Shown: positions 1-5,557 of the stretch, in pieces | Layout of the letters: every line of letters starts with the position of its first letter | Position numbering within the stretch: position 1 is the stretch's first letter | Origin: Tissierellales bacterium | GTDB taxonomy: Bacteria > Bacillota > Clostridia > Tissierellales > JASKZW01 | Direction of reading: 5' to 3' | Length of the DNA stretch: 8,225 nt | NCBI GenBank assembly: GCA_030152145.1 | Contig: JASLIL010000021.1 | Span: 1-8,225, forward strand | Notes under the pieces: model-generated | Databases searched by the model: none | Seen by the model: only the letters and a program-made list of their open reading frames with translations | Told to the model about the DNA's origin: nothing | Translations under genes and position numbers: made by a program

Positions 1-330
1 CTTATCTACCCAACCACCAAAATAACCTGAAATACCTCCTATAAGAGTTCCTAGGATTCCAGATATAAAGGCAGCTGTTATCCCTACCTTTAGGGAGGTT
101 CTAGTCCCCATTATAACCATGCTGAAAACATCTCTACCCATGCCATCTGTTCCCAGTATATATTCTCTACTTGGTGGATGTAAAAGATCATCATTTAAGG
201 CTCTTGGATCATGGGTTATTATTTTAGGCCCAAAGGCTGCTACCAAGATTAGGATTAGGAGTAGGACCAGCCCCACCCTTATCTCCTTGGTCTTTCTTAT
301 ATTTAAAAGTAACTTCTTAAAAATCTCCAA
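1..330 (-). CDS. DppC-like ABC transporter permease, N-terminal part (cut by left edge)
   Basis: This is the inner-membrane permease partner of the DppB-like protein encoded just upstream. The family imports dipeptides, oligopeptides or nickel, driven by two ATPases. Only the first 110 residues are present and the frame runs open through base 1. Visible features are a basic N-terminus (residues 5-18), one long hydrophobic segment (about 19-34), then the DppC-family stretch with ILGTDGMGRDVFS at 58-70, and the start of the next membrane segment near 83-105. The chosen start is TTG at 330-328, because an in-frame TGA lies just upstream and AGGTGA at 340-335 sits 4 bases before it. A GTG at 276-274 preceded by AAGGAG is an alternative, but it would remove the usual cytoplasmic N-terminus. 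The gene begins 8 bases after the dppB-like stop codon, so the two are almost certainly co-transcribed. The transported substrate cannot be told from the permease. Confidence 0.9.
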   Translation of the reverse strand, partial: MEIFKKLLLNIRKTKEIRVGLVLLLILILVAAFGPKIITHDPRALNDDLLHPPSREYILGTDGMGRDVFSMVIMGTRTSLKVGITAAFISGILGTLIGGISGYFGGWVDK

Positions 331-334
331 ATAA

Positions 335-340
335 TCACCT
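335..340 (-). promoter_or_regulatory. Shine-Dalgarno site of the dppC-like gene, overlapping the dppB-like stop codon
   Basis: AGGTGA on the minus strand matches the 3' part of the consensus AGGAGGTGATC. It shares two bases with the TAG stop of the upstream gene and lies 4 bases before the TTG start at 330. The arrangement suggests translational coupling of the two permeases and supports the non-ATG start. Confidence 0.6.
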
Positions 341-1304
341 ACTCAAAACGAATTCTCGGATCTACCAAGGCATAAACTATATCAGTAACTATCATAAAGA
401 AGGTTATGGATATAGATATCAAAAGATATATGCCAGTAAGAACTGGATAGTCCCTTCCCTTTATAGCATCCATAATAACCCTTCCCATGCCTGGCCAAGC
501 AAAAACTATCTCTATAAGAGAAACCCCTGCTATAAGAAAGGCCATAGACATACTAAAGGTAGTTATTATAGGTATAAGGGCATTTCTTAAAACATATTTA
601 TTGAAAATCTTCTTTTCACTCATACCTGTAGCCCTAAAAGTAGTTATAAAATCTTCGTTTAGGGTCTGAAGTATAGAAGACCTGGCTATCCTAAAGTAAA
701 CTGGCACCTGGATTATAACCAAAGTCATTATAGGCAGGATCATATGCTTCACCAGATCCAGAAACTTTTGAAAACCTTGGTAGTCCTCCCTCATATCATA
801 CATACCTGATGTAGGAAGTATTTTAAACTTAGTTGAAAATATTAAAATCAGTATAAGACCCAGCCAAAAACTTGGCAAAGCATCTATACCATAAGATAGG
901 ACACAGAGAAACTTGTCCAGCTTAGACCCAGCCTTCCTTCCAGAAACTAAACCTAAACTGGTGCCTATTAAAAGTGATAGTATACTGGCTGTTAGGGTCA
1001 AGGCTATAGTAGGTACTATCTTGGCCTTTAATATCTCGAGAACTGGCTTATTTTTAACATAGGAGAAGCCAAAGTCCCCCTTCATTAAATTCTTTAAGTA
1101 ATTCACAAACTGTATATGTATAGGATCATTCAAACCATATTTTTCCGTTAAATGCATGACCATATCCGGATTAGGATTATCTGTACCAGCCAGAACCCTA
1201 ATAGGATTGCCTGGTGCAAACCTTATTATAAAAAATGTCAGACAAAATGAAAAAACTATAGTTATTAAACCTGTTAGTATTCTATTTCTTATATATCTAT
1301 TCAA
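339..1304 (-). CDS. DppB-like ABC transporter permease (peptide/nickel transport family)
   Basis: This membrane permease of 321 residues has the usual length for DppB/OppB proteins. It should pair with the DppC-like protein encoded next to form the channel of a peptide- or nickel-type importer. The N-terminal membrane segment (about 10-29) leads into the RFAPGNP motif at 28-34, typical of DppB. An extracytoplasmic stretch (35-95) follows, then further hydrophobic segments near 100-120, 135-158, 188-205, 243-267 and 288-312. The cytoplasmic EAA-type loop that docks on the ATPase is visible as FRATGMSEKKIFNKYVLRN (223-241), followed by FAWPGMGR (268-275). The start is TTG at 1304-1302, preceded by GGGGGA; no usable ATG lies nearby. 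This is the first gene of its operon in the window, with its own promoter about 40 bases upstream. No substrate-binding protein gene precedes it, so that gene and the ATPase genes probably lie beyond the left edge. Peptide versus nickel or another substrate is not resolved. Confidence 0.93.
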   Translation of the reverse strand: MNRYIRNRILTGLITIVFSFCLTFFIIRFAPGNPIRVLAGTDNPNPDMVMHLTEKYGLNDPIHIQFVNYLKNLMKGDFGFSYVKNKPVLEILKAKIVPTIALTLTASILSLLIGTSLGLVSGRKAGSKLDKFLCVLSYGIDALPSFWLGLILILIFSTKFKILPTSGMYDMREDYQGFQKFLDLVKHMILPIMTLVIIQVPVYFRIARSSILQTLNEDFITTFRATGMSEKKIFNKYVLRNALIPIITTFSMSMAFLIAGVSLIEIVFAWPGMGRVIMDAIKGRDYPVLTGIYLLISISITFFMIVTDIVYALVDPRIRFE

Positions 1305-1342
1305 TCTAATCCCCCATTAAATCTTATCTATAAAGCAAAGTT

Positions 1343-1371
1343 ATTATAACACTTAACATTTTAGAACTTAA
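1343..1371 (-). promoter_or_regulatory. Predicted sigma-A-type promoter of the dppB-dppC-like operon
   Basis: On the minus strand, TTAAGT (1371-1366) is followed after 17 bases by a perfect TATAAT (1348-1343). A TG one base before the -10 makes it an extended -10 element. The predicted transcript starts about 30 bases before the TTG start codon. The -35 is weak (3 of 6 consensus bases), so the call rests on the -10. Confidence 0.6.
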
Positions 1372-1384
1372 ATTGAATATATCT

Positions 1385-1550
1385 ATTATAGTTTTCCCCT
1401 TATAAATTTAGTGAATAGACAGAATAATCACCATAGACTGACTTTTTAAAACCTGTCAAGGTCAAGGCTAGGACCAGGGAGAGTTTGACATAAAAACTAG
1501 CTTACAATTTTAAAACAGCTTGTTTTCAAGTAATTAGCTATTTTACAATA
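1385..1550. other. Intergenic stretch with no recognised gene
   Basis: Between the dppB-like promoter and the ppaC terminator I see no convincing coding frame or RNA gene. It contains an isolated perfect TTGACA on the plus strand (1485-1490) with no good -10 partner and no gene downstream of it on that strand. It also has a small inverted repeat, AAAACA/TGTTTT (1512-1517 and 1521-1526). It may hold regulatory sites for the permease operon, but none can be named. Confidence 0.4.
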
Positions 1551-1583
1551 AAAAAATCCTGCCAGTTTTAACTGACAGGATTT
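1551..1583 (-). terminator. Rho-independent terminator of ppaC
   Basis: On the minus strand, starting a few bases after the ppaC stop, a 14-bp inverted repeat (1583-1570 with 1567-1554, one G:U pair) contains the GC-rich core CCTGTCAG/CTGGCAGG. It is followed by a run of six or more T. The formal loop is two bases, so in practice the innermost pairs open into a tetraloop. This separates ppaC from the permease operon. Confidence 0.9.
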
Positions 1584-1586
1584 AAA

Positions 1587-2519
1587 CTATCCTAATATTT
1601 CTGTAATTGGTGGAACAACTTGTTTCTTTCTTGAAAGGACTCCAGGTGCACTAAAAGAACTATCTACTAGGGAAGCCTTAAAAGCCTTGGCAACCTGATC
1701 TTTTTTCTCTCCAGCCACTAAAATCTCTGAAGTCTCATTGAAAATATCTGTTAGTACTAAAACACAGGCCTGGTAGTTTCTTTCCTCCACAGTCCTATTC
1801 ATAGTTTCCAAAAGTTCTTCCTTCATCTCTCTTATCTTATCAAAATCCATAGTAAAAACCTGACCTATTCCTACAAAGTTTTCCCCAAAGTTAAACTCCT
1901 TAAAGTCTTGGTTTAAAAGTTCATCACTAGTCTTACCTTCTATGGAAGTTCCTGCCTTAAACATATCATTGGCAAACTTTTCTGGATCTATATCCGCTAT
2001 CTTGACCAATCTAGCCAGGATCTCCCTATCTTCCTCTGTTGAAGTAGGTGATCTAAAAAGTAAGGTATCTGATATAAGAGCACCACAAAGTAAACCTGCT
2101 ATTTCCTTGCTAGGCTCCTCATCTATTTCAAAAAACTTCTTAGCCACTAGGGAAGCCGTACTACCTATAGGTTCAGTTCTAAAGTATATAGGCTTATTTG
2201 TAATAAGATCTGCTATCCTATGATGGTCTAGAATCTCCACAAGATTAAAGTCCTCTATGTTCTCAACAGACTGACCTCTCTCATTGTGATCTACCAAAAC
2301 CAAATCTTCTCCACCTTCAAAGTCTATATCCCCTATAAACTTAGGACCTTCCAGCTTAAAGTAATCCAATATATATTGAGTCTCAAGGCTAATCTTACCT
2401 AGTCTCATAGCTATAGCCTCTACTCCTTCATGTCTATTTTTAAAGTCTGCATAGGCTAGTGCTGAACAGATTGAATCTGAATCAGGATTTCTATGACCTG
2501 TAACATATACTCTTTTCAT
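1587..2519 (-). CDS. ppaC: Manganese-dependent inorganic pyrophosphatase (family II, DHH)
   Basis: This soluble cytoplasmic enzyme hydrolyses pyrophosphate to two phosphates, pulling biosynthetic reactions forward. With 310 residues it matches the simple family II form (about 309 in Bacillus subtilis) without CBS inserts. The N-terminal DHH domain carries the metal-binding motifs: GHRNPDSDS, giving H9, D13 and D15; VDHNE with D77; DHHR near 98-101; and SDTLLF with D151. The C-terminal DHHA2 domain ends with SRKKQ (296-300), the substrate-binding signature. The start is set at ATG 2519 because AGGAGG lies 7 bases before it. An ATG two codons upstream (2525) lies only 1 base from that site and would add Met-Lys. 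From 2519, the metal ligands H9, D13 and D15 also fall at the positions known for B. subtilis PpaC. The gene appears to be a single transcription unit with its own predicted promoter and terminator. Identification is firm from motifs at both ends. Confidence 0.96.
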   Translation of the reverse strand: MKRVYVTGHRNPDSDSICSALAYADFKNRHEGVEAIAMRLGKISLETQYILDYFKLEGPKFIGDIDFEGGEDLVLVDHNERGQSVENIEDFNLVEILDHHRIADLITNKPIYFRTEPIGSTASLVAKKFFEIDEEPSKEIAGLLCGALISDTLLFRSPTSTEEDREILARLVKIADIDPEKFANDMFKAGTSIEGKTSDELLNQDFKEFNFGENFVGIGQVFTMDFDKIREMKEELLETMNRTVEERNYQACVLVLTDIFNETSEILVAGEKKDQVAKAFKASLVDSSFSAPGVLSRKKQVVPPITEILG

Positions 2520-2526
2520 TTTCATT

Positions 2527-2532
2527 CCTCCT
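2527..2532 (-). promoter_or_regulatory. Shine-Dalgarno site that decides the ppaC start
   Basis: A perfect AGGAGG on the minus strand lies 7 bases before the ATG at 2519 but only 1 base before the ATG at 2525. The spacing strongly favours the inner ATG, giving a 310-residue rather than a 312-residue protein. Confidence 0.75.
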
Positions 2533-2555
2533 AAGAATTATATCTATCTTTTCCT

Positions 2556-2584
2556 ATTCTATCATATGCCAGGCCCTTTATAAA
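2556..2584 (-). promoter_or_regulatory. Predicted promoter of ppaC
   Basis: On the minus strand, TTTATA (2584-2579) and TAGAAT (2561-2556) are separated by 17 bases, matching 4 of 6 and 5 of 6 consensus positions. The implied transcript start near 2549 leaves a leader of about 30 bases carrying the AGGAGG site. A perfect TATAAT nearer the gene is too close to the ribosome site to serve as a -10. Confidence 0.5.
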
Positions 2585-2598
2585 AGACCTTTTCCCCT

Positions 2599-2634
2599 AA
2601 AAAAAGCCCTATCTAGAACTAACTAGACAGGGCT
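2599..2634 (-). terminator. Rho-independent terminator of fhs
   Basis: On the minus strand, 23 bases after the fhs stop, AGCCCTGTCTAG (2634-2623) pairs with CTAGATAGGGCT (2616-2605). This gives a 12-bp stem with one G:U pair and a 6-base loop, followed directly by seven T. It is a textbook terminator and separates fhs from ppaC. Confidence 0.93.
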
Positions 2635-2657
2635 AATATTTCAATTTTACTAGGATC

Positions 2658-4328
2658 TTAGAATAATCCTATTATTTCTCCATCTGGAAGTATATCTATC
2701 TTATCTGCTGCTGGAACCTTTGGAAGTCCTGGCATAGTCATAACATCTCCTGTTAGAGCTACTAGGAATCCTGCTCCTGCTGAAACTCTTATTTCTCTTA
2801 CAGTGATCTTAAAGCCTTTAGGTCTACCTAAAAGTGTAGGATCATCTGAGAATGAGTACTGAGTTTTAGCCATACAGATAGGCATCTTATCCATTCCGAT
2901 TTCTTCTATCTTCTTAATTTGCTTTTTAGCTGGTCCTGTAAAGTCTACTCCATCAGCTCCGTAAATATCCTTAGCGATTTTTTCAATCTTCTCTTGGATA
3001 CTTCCTTCTACTTCATATAGAGGTTTAAAGTCTGCAGTGTTTTCTTCACAAACTCTTACAACAGCCTCAGCCATTTCTATAGCACCTTCTCCACCCTTAG
3101 CCCAAACTTCTGACATAACAGCTTCTGATCCTATAGCCTTACATTTCTCTCTAACTAGTTCAAGTTCAGCTTCTGTATCAGTTGGGAATTGGTTGATAGC
3201 TACTATTGCTGGAACACCAAATTTCTTCATGTTCTCAACATGTCCCTCTAGGTTAGCAAAACCTGCCTCTAGTGCCTCAAGGTTTTCCTCTCCTAGTGCA
3301 TCTTTCTTAATTCCACCATTATATTTTAAAGCCCTAACAGTTGCAACTATAACAACTGCATCTGGTCTTAATCCACCAAATCTAGCCTTAATATCAAAGA
3401 ATTTCTCAGCACCTAGGTCAGCACCGAATCCAGCTTCTGTAATAGTATAGTCTGCTACCTTTAATGCCATTTGAGTAGCTAGGATTGAGTTACATCCATG
3501 AGCTATATTAGCAAATGGTCCACCATGAATTATAGCTGGTGTGTTCTCTAAAGTTTGAACAAGGTTTGGTTGTAAAGCATCCTTCATAAGAAGAGCTGCA
3601 GCACCTTGTGCGTGAATATCTCTTGCAAACACAGGATCATTATCATAAGTGTAGGCAACTATAATATTTCCAACTCTTTCCTTAAAGTCCTCTAGGTCTT
3701 TAGCCAAGCAGAATATAGCCATTATCTCTGAAGCTACAGTAATGTCAAAGCTATCTTGTCTAGGAACTCCATCTACTCTTCTACCAAGTCCTACAACTAT
3801 ATTTCTTAGAGCCCTGTCGTTCATATCTATAACTCTCTTCCAAACTATTCTTCTAGGATCGATATTTAAATCATTTCCTTGATGAATATGGTTGTCCAGT
3901 AAAGCTGAAATCAAGTTATGAGCTGTAGTTATAGCATGGAAGTCTCCTGTAAAGTGTAGGTTTATATCTTCCATAGGTACAACCTGAGCATATCCTCCAC
4001 CAGCTGCTCCACCCTTAATACCAAAGCTAGGTCCTAGGGAAGGTTCTCTTATAGTTGTAATAGCTGTCTTACCTATTCTATTAAGACCCATTGAAAGTCC
4101 TATATTTGTAGTAGTCTTTCCTTCTCCAGCTGGAGTTGGGTTTATAGCAGTAACTAGTACTAGCTTTCCATCTTCCTTTTCCTCCAGTTTATCAAGCACG
4201 CTTAATTTGATCTTAGCCATATGGTCACCATACTGTACTAAGTCACTTTTTTCTAATCCTATTTTCTTAGCTACCTCTTCTATAGGAAGTAGCTTAGCCT
4301 CCTGAGCTATTTGAACGTCTGTTTTCAA
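2658..4328 (-). CDS. fhs: Formate-tetrahydrofolate ligase (formyltetrahydrofolate synthetase)
   Basis: This cytoplasmic enzyme joins formate to tetrahydrofolate using ATP, giving 10-formyl-tetrahydrofolate for purine and formyl-Met-tRNA synthesis. In acetogens it also belongs to the methyl branch of CO2 fixation. The 556 residues match the usual length (about 557-560). Visible motifs are the ATP-binding loop TPAGEGKTTT (65-74), the first family signature GIKGGAAGGGYAQV (103-116), the folate-site region TEAGFGADLGAEKFFD (297-312), and the second signature VATVRALKYNGG (328-339). The C-terminus with the TGDVMTMPGLP stretch (527-537) is intact. The start is TTG at 4328-4326, preceded by GGAGGAG at good spacing. 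An in-frame TGA lies a few codons upstream and there is no ATG near, so TTG is the only sensible choice. It is a single gene with its own promoter and terminator. No other folate or Wood-Ljungdahl genes are nearby, so an acetogenic role cannot be inferred. Confidence 0.98.
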   Translation of the reverse strand: MKTDVQIAQEAKLLPIEEVAKKIGLEKSDLVQYGDHMAKIKLSVLDKLEEKEDGKLVLVTAINPTPAGEGKTTTNIGLSMGLNRIGKTAITTIREPSLGPSFGIKGGAAGGGYAQVVPMEDINLHFTGDFHAITTAHNLISALLDNHIHQGNDLNIDPRRIVWKRVIDMNDRALRNIVVGLGRRVDGVPRQDSFDITVASEIMAIFCLAKDLEDFKERVGNIIVAYTYDNDPVFARDIHAQGAAALLMKDALQPNLVQTLENTPAIIHGGPFANIAHGCNSILATQMALKVADYTITEAGFGADLGAEKFFDIKARFGGLRPDAVVIVATVRALKYNGGIKKDALGEENLEALEAGFANLEGHVENMKKFGVPAIVAINQFPTDTEAELELVREKCKAIGSEAVMSEVWAKGGEGAIEMAEAVVRVCEENTADFKPLYEVEGSIQEKIEKIAKDIYGADGVDFTGPAKKQIKKIEEIGMDKMPICMAKTQYSFSDDPTLLGRPKGFKITVREIRVSAGAGFLVALTGDVMTMPGLPKVPAADKIDILPDGEIIGLF

Positions 4329-4351
4329 AATTACTCCTCCTTTGTATCAAG

Positions 4352-4394
4352 CTAATTTATATTTAATTAATTTAATATTAGTACCTTAAATTAG
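4352..4394 (-). other. AT-rich inverted repeat in the fhs leader
   Basis: On the minus strand, CTAATTTA (4394-4387) is complementary to TAAATTAG (4359-4352), with a second partial pairing, ATATT/AATAT, inside. The hairpin would lie entirely in the untranslated leader and end about 11 bases before the GGAGG site. The stem has almost no GC pairs, so it could be chance. I recognise no known riboswitch core in it. Confidence 0.3.
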
Positions 4395-4418
4395 ATTTTA
4401 CTTTTCTCCTACGAATTC

Positions 4419-4447
4419 ATTATAACAAGATAAATTCTAATTGAAAA
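4419..4447 (-). promoter_or_regulatory. Predicted strong promoter of fhs
   Basis: On the minus strand, TTTTCA (4447-4442) and TATAAT (4424-4419) are 17 bases apart, with TG one base before the -10. The implied start near 4412 gives an unusually long leader of about 84 bases before the TTG start codon, rich in A and T. Confidence 0.7.
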
Positions 4448-4485
4448 GCATTCTCTTTATTTTAACAATCTCTATATTCTGATAT

Positions 4486-4513
4486 TTGAATTTAACCAGT
4501 TGAGATATATAAT
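4486..4513 (+). promoter_or_regulatory. Predicted promoter of the EamA-family transporter gene
   Basis: TTGAAT (4486-4491) and a perfect TATAAT (4508-4513) are 16 bases apart, giving a transcript start near 4520 and a leader of about 40 bases. It is divergent from the fhs promoter, with about 40 bases between the two -35 boxes. Confidence 0.6.
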
Positions 4514-4560
4514 CTATATATACCCAAATATTTTAAACTACACACCGAAAGGAGACTTAA

Positions 4561-5484
4561 ATGGAAAAATTTTTACAATCGAAAAAAGGCATATTAATAG
4601 CCTCACTAATATCTACTGCCCTATGGGGTTCTGCTTTTCCAGTAGTGAAAATAGGCTACGATTTACTGGGCATAGAAACCCAAGATATTTACTCTAAGAT
4701 CTATTTTGCAGGACTGAGATTTTTTATTGCAAGTATGATGGTTTTTTTAATCCATAGACTTATATACAAGAAGCCTATTAAGATGGATAGAAGCAACTTA
4801 AAACCCATACTCCTATTAGGTATTTTGCAGACAGCTGTTCAGTACTTCTTCTTCTACATAGGAGTAGCAAATACCAGTGGTATTAAATCTAGTATACTAC
4901 AGTCAGGTAACACGTTTTTCACAGTTATACTGGCCCACTTTATCTTTGAAGATGATAGGTTGAATTCAAGGAAGACAATGAGTTTATTAATAGGATTTCT
5001 TGGAGTCATAGTAGTGAATTTAGGCAAGGACTTTGACCTGAATTTTAAATTTATTGGTGAGGGATTTTTAATAATTTCTGCAATTTTATCTGCTTTCGCC
5101 AACATTTTTGCCAAAAAAATATCAAGTATAGAGCCTAATCCCTTCACTGTATCTGGAGGCCAAATGCTATTTGGGTCCCTCCTTATGCTTTTAGTTGGAA
5201 AGCTTGGCCTTGCTGGAGCTGGACTGGACTTTGGCTTTAAAAGTTTCCTGCTCCTAATCTATGCAGCCTTTATATCTGCAGCTGCCTTTACCCTCTGGTA
5301 TATGCTGATAAAGTATAACTCACCAGGCAAGATTAGTATCTACCGCCTATTTATTCCTATATTTGGTTCCTTCTTCTCTATTCTGGCTTTACCTGGAGAG
5401 AAGTTCACCCTAAACCTTTTTATAGGCTTAATGCTAGTAGTAGGAGGTATAATGATCTTAAACACAGACTCAAAAAAGGCATAA
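4561..5484 (+). CDS. EamA/DMT-family membrane transporter
   Basis: This is a predicted inner-membrane carrier of the drug/metabolite transporter superfamily, which mostly exports or exchanges small metabolites such as amino acids. The 307 residues fit the usual 10-helix, two-repeat layout. The first EamA repeat is about residues 11-155, starting with ALWGSAFPVVKIG (20-32), the typical first-helix motif. The second is about 167-301, with ANIFAKK (180-186) as its matching motif. The short tail ends in Lys-Lys-Ala. The ATG start is preceded by AAAGGAG at good spacing. The gene stands alone: divergent from fhs, convergent with the decarboxylase gene, and with its own predicted promoter. Its closeness to an amino acid decarboxylase invites a link to amine or amino acid export, but the convergent arrangement gives no support from co-transcription. 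Substrate is unknown; family assignment is firm. Confidence 0.93.
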   Translation: MEKFLQSKKGILIASLISTALWGSAFPVVKIGYDLLGIETQDIYSKIYFAGLRFFIASMMVFLIHRLIYKKPIKMDRSNLKPILLLGILQTAVQYFFFYIGVANTSGIKSSILQSGNTFFTVILAHFIFEDDRLNSRKTMSLLIGFLGVIVVNLGKDFDLNFKFIGEGFLIISAILSAFANIFAKKISSIEPNPFTVSGGQMLFGSLLMLLVGKLGLAGAGLDFGFKSFLLLIYAAFISAAAFTLWYMLIKYNSPGKISIYRLFIPIFGSFFSILALPGEKFTLNLFIGLMLVVGGIMILNTDSKKA

Positions 5485-5488
5485 AACC

Positions 5489-5530
5489 ACCTCCAAGTAG
5501 ACGGTCTAATTAGACTGGCTGCTTGGAGGT
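5489..5530. terminator. Long hairpin between convergent genes, probable bidirectional terminator
   Basis: ACCTCCAAGTAG (5489-5500) pairs with CTGCTTGGAGGT (5519-5530) in 12 bp with one G:U. An inner stem, CGGTCT/AGACTG, is separated from it by one A-G mismatch, and the loop is AATT. The hairpin starts 4 bases after the transporter stop codon and lies 27 bases from the decarboxylase stop. Neither side has an immediate T run: the plus strand continues ATTATATTAA and reaches seven T at 5548-5554, while the minus strand continues GGTTTTATGCC then six T. It most likely ends transcription in both directions, but is not a canonical terminator. Confidence 0.7.
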
Positions 5531-5557
5531 ATTATATTAAGGGTCTATTTTTTTATA

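Noticed and set aside
1485..1513. Perfect TTGACA on the plus strand as a promoter
   Set aside because: The bases 17 downstream are TTTTAA, a poor -10, and the plus strand has no gene ahead.
1942..2223. 93-codon plus-strand frame opposite ppaC
   Set aside because: It is antisense to conserved pyrophosphatase coding sequence, with no promoter or domain.
3037..3450. 137-codon open frame on the plus strand opposite fhs
   Set aside because: It lies wholly inside the well-supported fhs gene, is rich in Ser, Ala and Pro as expected for an antisense frame, and has no convincing ribosome site.
4506..4520. TATATA-ATC-TATATA inverted repeat as an operator
   Set aside because: It overlaps the -10 box of the transporter promoter and is low-complexity AT sequence, so symmetry is expected by chance.
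4329..4560. Tetrahydrofolate riboswitch controlling fhs or the transporter
   Set aside because: I cannot find the conserved junction and pseudoknot sequences of that class; the CCGAAAGG at 4546-4553 on the plus strand is simply the transporter's ribosome site region.
4500..4697. 65-codon plus-strand frame running into the transporter gene
   Set aside because: It starts upstream of the predicted transcript start and overlaps the transporter in another frame; the transporter has the proper ribosome site.
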